Source of the DNA: Sphingosinicella humi
GTDB lineage: Bacteria > Pseudomonadota > Alphaproteobacteria > Sphingomonadales > Sphingomonadaceae
Reading direction: 5' to 3'
NCBI RefSeq assembly: GCF_003129465.1
Contig: NZ_QFFF01000001.1
Coordinates: 1,783,501-1,847,500, forward strand
DNA: 64,000 nucleotides
In this document: positions 37,053-46,053 of the stretch, in pieces
How the letters are laid out: every line of letters starts with the position of its first letter
How positions within the stretch are numbered: position 1 is the first letter of the stretch
The notes under the pieces: generated by a model
What the model was told of the DNA's origin: nothing
Database searches by the model: none
What the model saw: only the letters and a program-made list of their open reading frames with translations
Program-made: the position numbers and the translations under genes

Positions 37053-37622
37053 TCATTGTTGCTGAGGCGCAGTTTGCGCCACGTAGCGTCCGATCAGAAT
37101 GGCTGCGGGATAAAGGATCTCCTCCTCCTCACGAGCATGCGCTGCGAGATTGTCGGCGAAGCGCACATAATCCTCGCGTCCGTTGCGCTCAGCGGTGGCG
37201 CGAAACCGGGTCAGGGCGTTCCGAATGGCTTCGTGTTCGCGGAGCATCTGAGGCATTTCACGCTCAAGCGCGTCCGTCATCGGAAGCACCGCTCGCATTT
37301 CCGCCGTCGCCTCCCCCTGCGCCAGCGCCGGCAGAAGACCTAGTGGCGGCGTTGCAATCTGCTCTTCACGCTCAAAATGGGGCGCGAGAGCACGTTCCAG
37401 CTCGTGAGCGGCGGCTGCCATCTCGCCGCCCTCTGCCGTCGCTCGTGCGAGTGTCTCGTGAAGCTCACGATGCTCCGCAGCTATCGATTGCGGCGTATTG
37501 ATCATTGTAGACCTTTCCCGCGCGGGGGTCTGTCGCGGCTGCGCGGTTGGTGCTTGGCCACAAGCGGCGAGCAGAACGGCCATCGACCCGGCTGCAACCA
37601 ACCACTTCAAGTGGAGCATCAT
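37053..37622 (-). CDS. Hemerythrin-domain lipoprotein
   Basis: A 189-residue protein. The first 21 residues are a lipoprotein signal with lipobox LLAAC, then a linker, then a hemerythrin four-helix domain (about residues 45-180). The expected di-iron ligands are visible: EHRELH, HFEREE, LREHEAIR and HAREEEEILYP. Hemerythrins bind oxygen reversibly or sense or detoxify oxygen and NO. A lipid-anchored one in the envelope is unusual. It follows the cytochrome b561 gene by 33 bases and should share its promoter. Confidence 0.85.
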   Translation of the reverse strand: MMLHLKWLVAAGSMAVLLAACGQAPTAQPRQTPARERSTMINTPQSIAAEHRELHETLARATAEGGEMAAAAHELERALAPHFEREEQIATPPLGLLPALAQGEATAEMRAVLPMTDALEREMPQMLREHEAIRNALTRFRATAERNGREDYVRFADNLAAHAREEEEILYPAAILIGRYVAQTAPQQQ

Positions 37623-37641
37623 ACCACACCTCGATGAGCTT

Positions 37642-37657
37642 GAGCCCCCTGGGGCTC
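37642..37657. other. Intercistronic hairpin between cytochrome b561 and hemerythrin genes
   Basis: GAGCCC-CCTG-GGGCTC forms a 6-bp perfect stem and tetraloop that includes the stop codon of the cytochrome gene. It has no T-run and may stabilise or set the ratio of the two cistrons. Confidence 0.35.
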
Positions 37658-38204
37658 ATGAGTGGACCGGTATCATTCGCGCAAACACATGGTCCTTGAG
37701 AATATAGTGGTGGAATAGCGAAGCGGCTGCGTGAATGCCTATCAACCAATAGCCGATCGTTCCTCCAAACTCATGAAGCTGCTCGGTCTGCTCCGCAAGG
37801 ATCTTGTCCGTGCCGACAAGCGCCGGGAGTTCGAGGCCAAAGAATGGCACGGTTTCCCCTTCGGCGCTGAGGATCAGCCATCCCGCTAACGGCATTGCGA
37901 TCATGAAGAGGTAAAGAGCGAGGTGGACAGCTCTCGCCAACATCCGCCGCCACACTGGTTCGTCCGCAGGTGAGTGTGGCTTTGCCCATAAGAGCCTGGC
38001 TGCAATCCTCAACCATACCAAGCCGAGGACGGACAATCCGAGCATGAAATGCCACATCTTTAGCGCTTCACGCGGCCCACTGCCCTTCGGATAGAATTCG
38101 CGAAACTCCATCGCCGCATAAACAGCTACGATCAACAGCAACATGAGCCAATGAAGCGCTATAGACACGATGCTGTAGCGGTGAGTGGGCTCCGTTCGAA
38201 TCAT
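37656..38204 (-). CDS. Cytochrome b561-type membrane protein
   Basis: A 182-residue protein with four hydrophobic helices and well-placed His pairs: SIALHWLM in helix 1, KMWHFMLG in helix 2, RAVHLALYLFM in helix 3 and IGIHAAASLFHHY in helix 4. It should carry electrons from membrane quinol to a periplasmic acceptor. The ATG at 38204 has GGAG in front; the frame is open further upstream but without family similarity. It is divergent from a universal stress protein, with two candidate FixJ-type sites between them. Confidence 0.88.
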   Translation of the reverse strand: MIRTEPTHRYSIVSIALHWLMLLLIVAVYAAMEFREFYPKGSGPREALKMWHFMLGLSVLGLVWLRIAARLLWAKPHSPADEPVWRRMLARAVHLALYLFMIAMPLAGWLILSAEGETVPFFGLELPALVGTDKILAEQTEQLHEFGGTIGYWLIGIHAAASLFHHYILKDHVFARMIPVHS

Positions 38205-38274
38205 AGACTTCTCCGAACGCAACCATCGGTCCCGAACAGCCAGATCGCATTGAGTTAGATCATTTCGCGCGAAG

Positions 38275-38290
38275 TAAGACCGCGGCGGTA
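38275..38290 (-). promoter_or_regulatory. Candidate FixJ-type site for cytochrome b561-hemerythrin unit
   Basis: On the minus strand TACC-GCCGCGGT-CTTA, 70 bases before the cytochrome b561 ATG. One half-site is perfect and the other has one mismatch. It is among the weaker members of the motif set. Confidence 0.35.
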
Positions 38291-38300
38291 CGGATCCGAC

Positions 38301-38316
38301 TACGTATCCACCCTTA
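38301..38316 (+). promoter_or_regulatory. Candidate FixJ-type site for universal stress protein gene
   Basis: TACG-TATCCACC-CTTA, with 57 bases between the site and the ATG at 38374. It carries the full TACGTA core and a perfect second half-site. Confidence 0.6.
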
Positions 38317-38373
38317 TTGAGATAGAGGACCAACGGCCGGAGAGATAGCCTCTGACTTGGGAAGGAAGGTGCA

Positions 38374-39216
38374 ATGCAATGCATTCTGGTCGCCACGGAT
38401 CTCAGCAGTGAAGCTTACAATGCGTTGGGGCGGGCATGCAGGCTCGCGCGTCAGTCTGGTGCCGACCTGCACATCCTGCACGCGGCGGCATCGGATTGCG
38501 AGATCGAGGAGGTCTCGGAGATAAGGCGACGGCTGCACGACGAAGCCGAAACCCTCGCGGAAGCGCCGCCTCTGGTCGAACTGGAATTGTCGGTGCACGT
38601 GACGAAGGGAGAGGGGGCCGCCGTCATCCTGGCAGAGGCGCGGCGGTTGAAGCCGGACCTCATCATCCTGGGCGCGCATGGCGAACCTCATTTCCGCGAC
38701 GTCGTTTTCGGGACCACGGCCTCGCGCGTGTCGAGCGAAGCCGAGCAGCCGGTGCTGGTCGTCCAAAACGACTACCATCGCCGATATGCGCGGGTCATGG
38801 CTGCGGCGGAGGAGGGGCGCGCCGAAGAAGTGCTTCGCCTTGCCTGCGGCATCGCTTCCATGCACGAGCTCTATGTCGTCCACGCCTATGGCTCGGCCAC
38901 CAAGAGCCTGTTCGGCTATGGCGACATCCTGGAAGATGTGCGGGCGGACCAGACGGCGAAAATCGACCAGGTGATCGCCAGCATCCCCGCGATGGAGGAC
39001 GTCCGGCCTCAGATCCACAGCATCGTCGAAGAGGGCGAGGTCATGTCGGTGCTCATGCGGGAGTGGGACAAAGCGAAGCCCGATCTCGTGGTGATCGGAA
39101 CGCATGGGCGGCAGGGTCTGGCAAGACTATTTCAGGCGAGCGTCGCCGAGGCGGTCCTGCTGGGCTGCCCTAGCGATATCCTTGTCGTGCCGGGACGGCC
39201 AGCATTACCCGGCTAA
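38374..39216 (+). CDS. Universal stress protein, tandem UspA domains
   Basis: A 280-residue protein made of two UspA folds (about 1-131 and 140-275). The second ends with the nucleotide-binding pattern VIGTHGRQGLARLFQASVAEAVL, matching GxxG-xGRxxxxxxGSVAxxV loosely. The first has LGAHGEPHFRDVVFGTTASRV. Such proteins promote survival in energy shortage, hypoxia and oxidative stress. A GGAAGG ribosome site precedes the ATG. It is the first of four Usp proteins in this half of the window. Confidence 0.92.
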   Translation: MQCILVATDLSSEAYNALGRACRLARQSGADLHILHAAASDCEIEEVSEIRRRLHDEAETLAEAPPLVELELSVHVTKGEGAAVILAEARRLKPDLIILGAHGEPHFRDVVFGTTASRVSSEAEQPVLVVQNDYHRRYARVMAAAEEGRAEEVLRLACGIASMHELYVVHAYGSATKSLFGYGDILEDVRADQTAKIDQVIASIPAMEDVRPQIHSIVEEGEVMSVLMREWDKAKPDLVVIGTHGRQGLARLFQASVAEAVLLGCPSDILVVPGRPALPG

Positions 39217-39238
39217 TCAACGTCTGGCTGGCGAACCA

Positions 39239-40048
39239 TCAGTGGCCGAGGAGCAGCGGAACCGGCGCATCCTGGATCAGCGACCGTGTGACGCCGCCGA
39301 GCAGCCATTGCCGCAAGCGCGAATGCCCATAGGCGCCCATGACGATCAACCCGGCGTTGAGCGCGATGGTGGCGCGCCTGATCGCCTCGGCTATGTCGCC
39401 GTCGACCGGGGGGTGCTGCATGATCTCCGGCTCGATGCCGTGCCGGGCGAGATAGCGGGCGGCCCGATCGCGCGGATAGCGAGACGCGCGCTCTTCGACC
39501 TCGAGCAGCTTCACTTCGGGGACCAACCGGAGCAGCGGCAGGGCTCCCTTCAGCGCGACAGCCGCTTCGGGTGATCCATTCCAGGCGACGACCGCGGGAC
39601 GATCGAACGTCAGCTGCTCTAGGCCGGAGGGGACGGCGAGGACCGGCGCCGGTGCGCGGGTGGATACCTTGGCTGCAAGCGGACGGGGCTCGTCCCTCAG
39701 CAATGCGGGGCCGGCCAGGCTCAGCACGAGCACGTCGCTCAGCACCGACCAGTCGATGAGCGCGGTTGAGATCAGATCGTCGACGTGGACCCAATCCCAG
39801 CGTGCCCCTTCGCGCTGTAGACGCTCCTCGACCCGCCTCTGGAGGGCCAGGCGCAAATCGCGCATCTTGTCGGAGAATTCTTCTGGAAGCGCGGCGGCGA
39901 TCAGCGGATCGACGGCAAGATAATCCTCGAGCGGCGTGGCGTGCAGGCAGGTGATGTGCCCTTCGAAGGCGCGGGCGAGGTCCAACGCCGCCTGCAGCCT
40001 GCTTTCGAGGCCCGCATCGTCGTAAATGTGGAGCAGGATCGACTGCAT
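39239..40048 (-). CDS. Universal stress protein, tandem type, paralogue 2
   Basis: A 269-residue protein starting MQSILLHIYDDAGLESRLQAALDLA. The C-terminal UspA domain ends MGAYGHSRLRQWLLGGVTRSLI, with the GxxGxxR and GGVT phosphate-binding loop. It is closely similar in layout to the protein at 59122-59934 and ends in the same LLLGH. GGAGGG precedes the ATG at 40048. It converges with the first Usp gene. Confidence 0.92.
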   Translation of the reverse strand: MQSILLHIYDDAGLESRLQAALDLARAFEGHITCLHATPLEDYLAVDPLIAAALPEEFSDKMRDLRLALQRRVEERLQREGARWDWVHVDDLISTALIDWSVLSDVLVLSLAGPALLRDEPRPLAAKVSTRAPAPVLAVPSGLEQLTFDRPAVVAWNGSPEAAVALKGALPLLRLVPEVKLLEVEERASRYPRDRAARYLARHGIEPEIMQHPPVDGDIAEAIRRATIALNAGLIVMGAYGHSRLRQWLLGGVTRSLIQDAPVPLLLGH

Positions 40049-40108
40049 TGCTTGCCCTCCGGGTTGCCGAGTCACTCGACAATGGCCGCCGGGCCGCTCG
40101 CGAGGAAA

Positions 40109-40124
40109 TAAGTAGCTCTACGTA
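40109..40124 (-). promoter_or_regulatory. Candidate FixJ-type site for Usp paralogue 2
   Basis: On the minus strand TACG-TAGAGCTA-CTTA, 60 bases before the ATG at 40048. Its half-sites are identical to those of the site at 38301. Confidence 0.6.
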
Positions 40125-40198
40125 CGGCAGCTTGCGCCCGGCTCGGTCAGGATCGTCTGATGAGCTTCCGGCCGGGCCCCCTCCAGCCTTGGGAGATT

Positions 40199-40214
40199 CA
40201 CGTATCCAAGCCGA
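40199..40214 (+). promoter_or_regulatory. Candidate FixJ-type site for HWE kinase gene
   Basis: CACG-TATCCAAG-CCGA, 57 bases before the ATG at 40272. It keeps ACGTATCCA of the site at 38301, but the half-sites are degenerate. Confidence 0.4.
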
Positions 40215-40271
40215 AGAGGTGCCGCTGTACGCATGATGATGGGGGACTGATGTCGATCTGAGGGTGAATCG

Positions 40272-41300
40272 ATGAGACAGAGACGGACCTCCGACCCTGT
40301 GCCTTCGCCGCGTTCCCTTGCGGGCATGAGTTCCGCCTTGTTCTCCGATCCGGAGGTCCAGACGATCCTTTCCCTGATCGGCGATGGCGTCATCAGTACC
40401 GACGGCAACGGAACGATCCTCTACTTCAACCCGGCGGCGGAGACGATGTTCGGCTATTCGGCGGCGGAAGTGGTGGGCCAGCCCGTCGAGCTGCTGATGC
40501 CGCAGCGCTTTCGCGACGATCACAAGCTCTCGGCCGCTCGTTTCGCCACGTCCGCTCGTCCCGAGCCTCGCCTGATGGGCGCCCGGCGGGACGTGGTGGG
40601 ACGGCGCAAGTCCGGCGAAGAGTTCCCGCTTGAAGCGACCCTGTCTCGGCAGGACCTTGCGAGCGGACGTCTCCTCACCGTGGTTATCCGGGACATCAAC
40701 GAGCGCAAGCAAAGAGAGGAGGAGCAGCAACTCATCGCCGGCGAACTCGCCCACCGGATCCGCAATCTGATGACGATCGTGACATCCTTGGTTTCACTGA
40801 CCGCCTGCGGCAGCCACGACGTCGATGGGTTCAGGGACACGCTCCTGGCGCGCCTAATGGCGATCTCTCGAGCCAATGACGCCCTGATCGCAGGCGCCTG
40901 GCGCGAGACGCAGCTTCGGCCTCTCATCGATGCCGAACTGGAGCCGTTTAGGACCCCCCGTACACCCATCATTCTCGAGGGCCCCAAAGTTCGGGTAAGC
41001 GCCAAGATCGCTATCGCGTTGGGGCTGGTGATGCATGAGCTGGCGACGAACGCCGCCAAATATGGGGCCCTGTCCTGCGCGGGCGGCCGTGTCGAAGTAG
41101 ATTGGTCTCTGGCCCCGGATGGCCAGGTCGCAATCCACTGGAGAGAGCGCGAAGGTCCGCCCGTGCGCCCCCCGGTTAAGGCCGGCTTCGGCACCGAGAT
41201 GATCCGCCGGACACTGGCCGCCCAAAGGGGCGAAGCATCGATGCATTATAACCCGGCCGGTTTCGAATGCGGCCTTCGGGTTCCTGGAGGCGCGGCCTAG
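40272..41300 (+). CDS. PAS-domain HWE histidine kinase
   Basis: A 342-residue soluble sensor kinase with one PAS domain (about 25-145) and an HWE-type kinase core. H161 in GELAHRIRNLM is the phosphorylated residue; MHELATNAAKYGAL is the N box and VAIHWREREGP provides the W and E of the family name. HWE kinases are common in general-stress signalling of alphaproteobacteria. No response regulator is adjacent, so it is an orphan. GAGGGTG precedes the ATG. It is divergent from Usp paralogue 2. Confidence 0.9.
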   Translation: MRQRRTSDPVPSPRSLAGMSSALFSDPEVQTILSLIGDGVISTDGNGTILYFNPAAETMFGYSAAEVVGQPVELLMPQRFRDDHKLSAARFATSARPEPRLMGARRDVVGRRKSGEEFPLEATLSRQDLASGRLLTVVIRDINERKQREEEQQLIAGELAHRIRNLMTIVTSLVSLTACGSHDVDGFRDTLLARLMAISRANDALIAGAWRETQLRPLIDAELEPFRTPRTPIILEGPKVRVSAKIAIALGLVMHELATNAAKYGALSCAGGRVEVDWSLAPDGQVAIHWREREGPPVRPPVKAGFGTEMIRRTLAAQRGEASMHYNPAGFECGLRVPGGAA

Positions 41301-42247
41301 GACAGGCGTCGGCGGAGAAAATCCTCTGTCCACGCCTTCACCTGCGCGCCTTGGCCGACCATGAGATGGCCGCCGCTTTCGAGTATTCTCATCTCGGCGT
41401 CCGGTATGTGTTCGGCAGTGAAGCGCGCGCCCGGCAGCGTCTTGAACAGATCGTCCTTCGCCGAGACGATCAGGACCGGAACCCGCATCTCCTCGAGAGG
41501 CCAGGCCGAAAGCTCCAGTCGGCTGTCCAGGGCAAGGCCGCCGACGCGCTCGGAAAGCGGCAGAATGCTCCGCATCACCTCGGTGACCCGAGCGCGCTCC
41601 GCGTCGGAGGCGCTTGCCTCCAGCTCCGGCCGAACACCGAGGAAGCGAATAACCGAGCCGCGCGCCACCTTGGTGCCAAGCCAGAAGAGAAAGTCCGACG
41701 AGGCCTCGATCAGTCGCAGCACAACCTGGCTGGACGCGCTGTCGTCCACCCCGACCGACTGGCTTGGATCGTAGGTGCGTGGCACCAGAAGGATCAGTGC
41801 CGATACGCGGTCAGGATGCCGGAGCGCGAGCTCTATGGCACTAGGCGCGCCGGCCGACACTCCGACCACGATAGCCTCGCCGATCGCGAGGTGGTCGAGA
41901 AGCGCCGCATGTGCCTCGGCCTGCGCCACAAGCGACGCATCTTCGGGAGCGGGGGTCCTCAAATAGCCGAAGCGCGACGGAGCGATGATGTGATAGCCTT
42001 CGCCGAACATGCGGCCGATGAGCAATCCCTGGTCGTAGCCGCCTCCAGCGCCATGGATGAGAAGCAAGGGCGCGCCTTGCCCCGCCTCGGCATATTCGAC
42101 GGGGCCCGCCGCGGTCGCTGCGATCGTTCCCCCGCGCAGGGCCGCGGCCCGAATGTCGGCGATGTCTCGGCGATACCGGACATATGTCAGCGCCGACGCG
42201 GCGGCCGCCGCCATCGCCAATGCCTGAACAGGCTTCCGCACGGCCAT
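41297..42247 (-). CDS. Alpha/beta hydrolase with N-terminal membrane segment
   Basis: A 316-residue protein. A hydrophobic segment (about residues 8-24) precedes an alpha/beta hydrolase domain. It has an LLIHGAGGGYDQG oxyanion region, nucleophile Ser in VGVSAGAPSA, an acid in SAKDDLF and His in ESGGHLMVGQ. The substrate is unknown. The last four bases overlap the end of the convergent HWE kinase gene. AAGGAG precedes the ATG. It is divergent from ppsA. Confidence 0.87.
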   Translation of the reverse strand: MAVRKPVQALAMAAAAASALTYVRYRRDIADIRAAALRGGTIAATAAGPVEYAEAGQGAPLLLIHGAGGGYDQGLLIGRMFGEGYHIIAPSRFGYLRTPAPEDASLVAQAEAHAALLDHLAIGEAIVVGVSAGAPSAIELALRHPDRVSALILLVPRTYDPSQSVGVDDSASSQVVLRLIEASSDFLFWLGTKVARGSVIRFLGVRPELEASASDAERARVTEVMRSILPLSERVGGLALDSRLELSAWPLEEMRVPVLIVSAKDDLFKTLPGARFTAEHIPDAEMRILESGGHLMVGQGAQVKAWTEDFLRRRLS

Positions 42248-42305
42248 CCCTCTCCTTCGCCGCCAAGATGAGGAGGCTGCTCGCGAGCGCCGGAAGGCAC
42301 CATAA

Positions 42306-42323
42306 GGGAATGCACCTATTCCC
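42306..42323. promoter_or_regulatory. Inverted repeat in the ppsA upstream region
   Basis: GGGAAT-GCACCT-ATTCCC, a perfect 6-bp dyad seven bases before the candidate FixJ-type site of ppsA. It could be a second operator; the binding protein is unknown. Confidence 0.35.
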
Positions 42324-42329
42324 CTTCTC

Positions 42330-42345
42330 TACGTATCTTCCCGCA
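42330..42345 (+). promoter_or_regulatory. Candidate FixJ-type site for ppsA
   Basis: TACG-TATCTTCC-CGCA, 55 bases before the ATG at 42401. The core CTACGTATC and the CCC run match the site at 38301 at the same spacing. Confidence 0.5.
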
Positions 42346-42400
42346 CAGACTTGCGGCCTGCACCGGCCCAAGCTGCCGGCTTCAACGAGGAGCTGGTTCC

Positions 42401-44836
42401 ATGCAGGACGTTATCTGGTTCAATGAGATCGGCATCGGCGATGTCGCCCGGGTGGGCGGCAAGAACGCCTCTCTGGGTGAAATGACCCGGGCTCTGACGA
42501 ACAAGGGCATTCGCGTCCCGGGCGGATTCGCGACCACGGCTGGCGCCTATCGGCGCTTCATCGAGCTTAATCGCCTCGAACAACCGATGCAGGGCATTCT
42601 CACGCGGTTGAAGGACGGTGAAATCGCGCTGAGGGAAGCTGGGCGGTCGATCCGTTCGCTGATCCTCGGCGGCACATTTTCGCCCGCCATGACGCGCAGC
42701 CTGGAATCCGCCTATGATCGCCTCGCCGCTGAGCTGGGGGTCGACGAGCCGGCGGTAGCGGTCCGCAGCAGCGCCACGGCGGAGGATCTGGGCGACGCCA
42801 GCTTTGCCGGGCAGCAGGAAACCTTCCTCAACGTCCGCGGCAAGCCCGCCCTGCTGGATGCCTGCCGCCGCTGTTATGCCTCGCTCTTCACCGACCGGGC
42901 GATCAGCTATCGCGAACTCAAGGGTTTCGGGCATCTGGACGTCTCGCTGTCGGTCGGAGTTCAGCACATGGTCCGGGCGGACCTCGCCGGGTCCGGCGTC
43001 ATGTTCACGCTCGACACCGAAACGGGCTTCCCCAATGTGGTGGTGATCAGCGCCGCCTGGGGGCTGGGCGAGACGGTGGTGCAGGGGCTCGTCGATCCGG
43101 ATCGATACGTTCTGTTCAAGCCTCTCCTCGGGGAGGGCGGCTGCAGCCCTCTCATCGAGAAAAGCCTGGGCGCAAAGGCGAAACGGATGATCCTCGCGCG
43201 CCATCCGGATGAGCGCACCCAGGTCGTGCCGACAGCCATCCGACAACGCAAGGCCAATGTCCTCAACGATGCCGAGATATTGGAGCTGGGGCGTTGGGGC
43301 GTGTTGATCGAGGCTCATTACGGCCGGCCGATGGATATCGAATGGGCCAAGGATGGAGAGACGGGGCTGCTCTACATTCTGCAGGCGCGGCCGGAGACGG
43401 TTCACTCGTCGCGAAAGCCGGGCAGCTTCGAGCTTTATCGCCTCAAGTCAAAAGGCCCGGTGCTCCTGCGAGGAACAGCCATAGGCACCGCCATCGCTGT
43501 CGGAGAGACCTGCGTAATTCGTTCGCCCAAGGACATCCACAAGTTCCGGGATGGCGCCGTCCTCGTCACGGACGTCACCAATCCCGACTGGGTGCCGATC
43601 ATGAAGCGGGCCGCCGGCATCGTCACCGATCATGGCGGGAGCACCAGCCACGCTGCGATCGTCAGCCGCGAGCTGGGTGTCCCGGCGGTAATCGGCACCA
43701 GTGATGCCACGTCGGTCCTGAGGGAAGGCCAGCCAATCACGCTTTCCTGCGCGGAGGGCGAGAAGGGAACCGTCTATGACGGCAAGCTCGCCTTCACGCG
43801 CGAGACGATCGAAACCGGCGATCTGCCGGAAACACGCACCGCCTTGATGGTGAACCTCGCCGATCCGGCGGCGGCCTTTCGCTGGTGGCCCCTGCCGGCC
43901 AGGGGGGTGGGGCTTGCCCGGATGGAGTTCATCATCAGCAGCGGGATTAAGATGCATCCAATGGCGGCCGCCCATCCCGAGCGGCTCGACCCTAAGGCGG
44001 CAAGGCAGGTCCGCAGGCTGGCGAATGGAGGCGATCCGGCCGATTATTTTGTCGACACCCTCTCAATGGGAATCGCCCGGCTGGCTGCGCTCTATCACCC
44101 TCATCCGGCGATCGTCCGCCTCAGCGACTTCAAGACCAATGAATATGCGAGCCTGATAGGAGGCCATTGCTTCGAGACGGTCGAGGAGAATCCGATGCTC
44201 GGCTTTCGCGGTGCCTCGCGCTATTACAGTGAGCGCTATTGCGATGGCTTCGCGCTTGAATGCCGGGCCTTGAAGCGCGTTCGCGAAGAGATGGGCTTCA
44301 CCAATGTGATCGTGATGGTGCCGTTCTGCCGCACCCCAGCCGAGGCGGACAAAGTGCTGGCTGCCATGGCCGGGAACGGCCTACGTCGCGGCGAGGCCCG
44401 ACTCCAGATCTACATGATGTGCGAGATACCTTCGAACGTCATCCTGGCCGACGCGTTCGCGGCGCGCTTCGATGGCTTCTCCATCGGCTCGAACGACCTG
44501 ACGCAGCTCATTCTCGGGGTCGACCGCGATGCCGCCGAACTGGCCAGCCTGTTCGACGAGCGGGACGAGGCGGTGAAGCGGTTGATCGAGCAGGCGATCG
44601 AGACGGCGCACCGCTCCGGCATCAAGGTCGGCATTTGCGGCCAGGCCCCCAGCGACCACCCGGAATACGCGCCGTTTCTGGTGGGGGCCGGCATCGATTC
44701 GATGTCGCTCAACCCGGACAGCTTCGTGAAGACGCTCGGTCTCGTGGCGCGGGCCGAGGCCGCAATTCGCGAGGAAACACCGACTGTCGACAGCGCATCT
44801 CCCGCGAAGGAGAAGAGGCTTCTATCGGTGGAGTGA
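42401..44836 (+). CDS. ppsA: Phosphoenolpyruvate synthase
   Basis: An 811-residue pyruvate, water dikinase. It has an N-terminal ATP-grasp domain (VRSSATAEDLGDASFAGQQET in pieces), a swivelling phosphohistidine domain with His417 in GGSTSHAAIVSREL, and a C-terminal PEP/pyruvate barrel with GSNDLTQLILGVDRD and CGQAPSD. It converts pyruvate to PEP with ATP to AMP, for gluconeogenesis. A GAGGAG ribosome site precedes the ATG. Its presence among stress genes suggests carbon re-routing under low oxygen. Confidence 0.95.
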   Translation: MQDVIWFNEIGIGDVARVGGKNASLGEMTRALTNKGIRVPGGFATTAGAYRRFIELNRLEQPMQGILTRLKDGEIALREAGRSIRSLILGGTFSPAMTRSLESAYDRLAAELGVDEPAVAVRSSATAEDLGDASFAGQQETFLNVRGKPALLDACRRCYASLFTDRAISYRELKGFGHLDVSLSVGVQHMVRADLAGSGVMFTLDTETGFPNVVVISAAWGLGETVVQGLVDPDRYVLFKPLLGEGGCSPLIEKSLGAKAKRMILARHPDERTQVVPTAIRQRKANVLNDAEILELGRWGVLIEAHYGRPMDIEWAKDGETGLLYILQARPETVHSSRKPGSFELYRLKSKGPVLLRGTAIGTAIAVGETCVIRSPKDIHKFRDGAVLVTDVTNPDWVPIMKRAAGIVTDHGGSTSHAAIVSRELGVPAVIGTSDATSVLREGQPITLSCAEGEKGTVYDGKLAFTRETIETGDLPETRTALMVNLADPAAAFRWWPLPARGVGLARMEFIISSGIKMHPMAAAHPERLDPKAARQVRRLANGGDPADYFVDTLSMGIARLAALYHPHPAIVRLSDFKTNEYASLIGGHCFETVEENPMLGFRGASRYYSERYCDGFALECRALKRVREEMGFTNVIVMVPFCRTPAEADKVLAAMAGNGLRRGEARLQIYMMCEIPSNVILADAFAARFDGFSIGSNDLTQLILGVDRDAAELASLFDERDEAVKRLIEQAIETAHRSGIKVGICGQAPSDHPEYAPFLVGAGIDSMSLNPDSFVKTLGLVARAEAAIREETPTVDSASPAKEKRLLSVE

Positions 44837-44850
44837 TCGGGCCGGCCAGT

Positions 44851-46050
44851 TCAGTAGGATTGCTCCTTCACCCTCACCCCGTCCCGGACGCGGTCGCTGG
44901 GATGGAGGATGACGCGAAGACCGGGGTCGATGTTACGGACTTCAGCCATCTCGTCGTTCATCGCCACGACCGTCAGCGGCATGAGCTGCGCCCGTCCGTC
45001 GGCATCGATCGCGAAGCACGACCAGCCTTCGCCTTGGCGAAAGAGGGCGCTCACCGGCACGCGCAGCACGGCGGGCTTGGACGACACCGCGATGCGGACG
45101 ATCACGCGATAGCCGTGGCCGAGCCGTTCCCACGCATCGCGGGGCTCGGACAAGGCGATGATGACATTGACGCGCTGTTCCTCGACGCCGAGCGCGGAGA
45201 TCTTCCTGAAGCCGTAGGGCTCGATCAGGCGCACCTGTCCGCGGAGCAGGCGATCACCGCCCCAGGCGTCGATCTCCACCGGCGCTCCAGGCCTGATCCG
45301 CACCGCGTCGGCGGAAGGAAGATCGGTGACGATCTCGAGACGTGCGGGGTCTCCGATCTCGACGAGCGGCGTGCCCGCGATCACCACCCGCTCGCTCTCC
45401 TGCGGGACCGTCATGATGCGCCCGTTGACCGGCGCGACGACATCGGTGGATCCAAGACCCTGCCCTCGCGTGATCAGCTGTGCCTCGGCCGCCTCCCGGT
45501 CGAAGCGCGCTGCCTCGGCGGCCTCGCGCACTTCAGAAAAGGATGCGAGAGCCCGATCGCGCTCCGCCCGGGCCCGCTCGAGGGCGGCCTTGGAGACGAA
45601 TCCGCGTCTGAACAGCGTTTCGGCGCGCTCGAGTTCGCGTTCCGCCAGGTCGCGCCTCGCCCGAGCTTCGTCCGCTCGCGCTCCGATCGCCGCCTGCTGC
45701 GAGGTGAGGGCCCGGATTGTCGCCAACGTCTCGGCATAGCGCCTGGAGGAAAGCGGCTCCGGCTGGATAGGCTGGATGCGTGCCAACACGGTCCGGCCGG
45801 CAATCACCGGATCCCCCGGTTTGAGCGGCACCCGCCGGAGCTGACCCGTCATGGGGGCAGAGACGATATAGAGATTGGCGACCCTGGTTTCTCCTTCGTC
45901 CTCCACCGAGATGAGCAGCGGTCCGCGGCTCACCTCACCGACCTCGACCGGAACTGGCGCCTGCCGCACGGCGAAATAGACCGCGATGGCGAGCGCGAGG
46001 AGCAAGAGGCCACCGATAATCCGTGGGCCAGTGATAAGTCGCGCGGCCAT
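44851..46050 (-). CDS. HlyD/MacA-type membrane-fusion protein of an ABC exporter
   Basis: A 399-residue periplasmic adaptor. A single N-terminal membrane helix (about 11-29) precedes a lipoyl/barrel-sandwich domain and a helical hairpin (about 105-195, rich in Arg/Glu/Ala). Then come the return lipoyl segment VVAPVNGRIMTVPQESERVV and a beta barrel. It follows the permease by three bases, so ATPase, permease and adaptor form one operon, read leftwards. Confidence 0.88.
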   Translation of the reverse strand: MAARLITGPRIIGGLLLLALAIAVYFAVRQAPVPVEVGEVSRGPLLISVEDEGETRVANLYIVSAPMTGQLRRVPLKPGDPVIAGRTVLARIQPIQPEPLSSRRYAETLATIRALTSQQAAIGARADEARARRDLAERELERAETLFRRGFVSKAALERARAERDRALASFSEVREAAEAARFDREAAEAQLITRGQGLGSTDVVAPVNGRIMTVPQESERVVIAGTPLVEIGDPARLEIVTDLPSADAVRIRPGAPVEIDAWGGDRLLRGQVRLIEPYGFRKISALGVEEQRVNVIIALSEPRDAWERLGHGYRVIVRIAVSSKPAVLRVPVSALFRQGEGWSCFAIDADGRAQLMPLTVVAMNDEMAEVRNIDPGLRVILHPSDRVRDGVRVKEQSY

Positions 46051-46053
46051 CGT

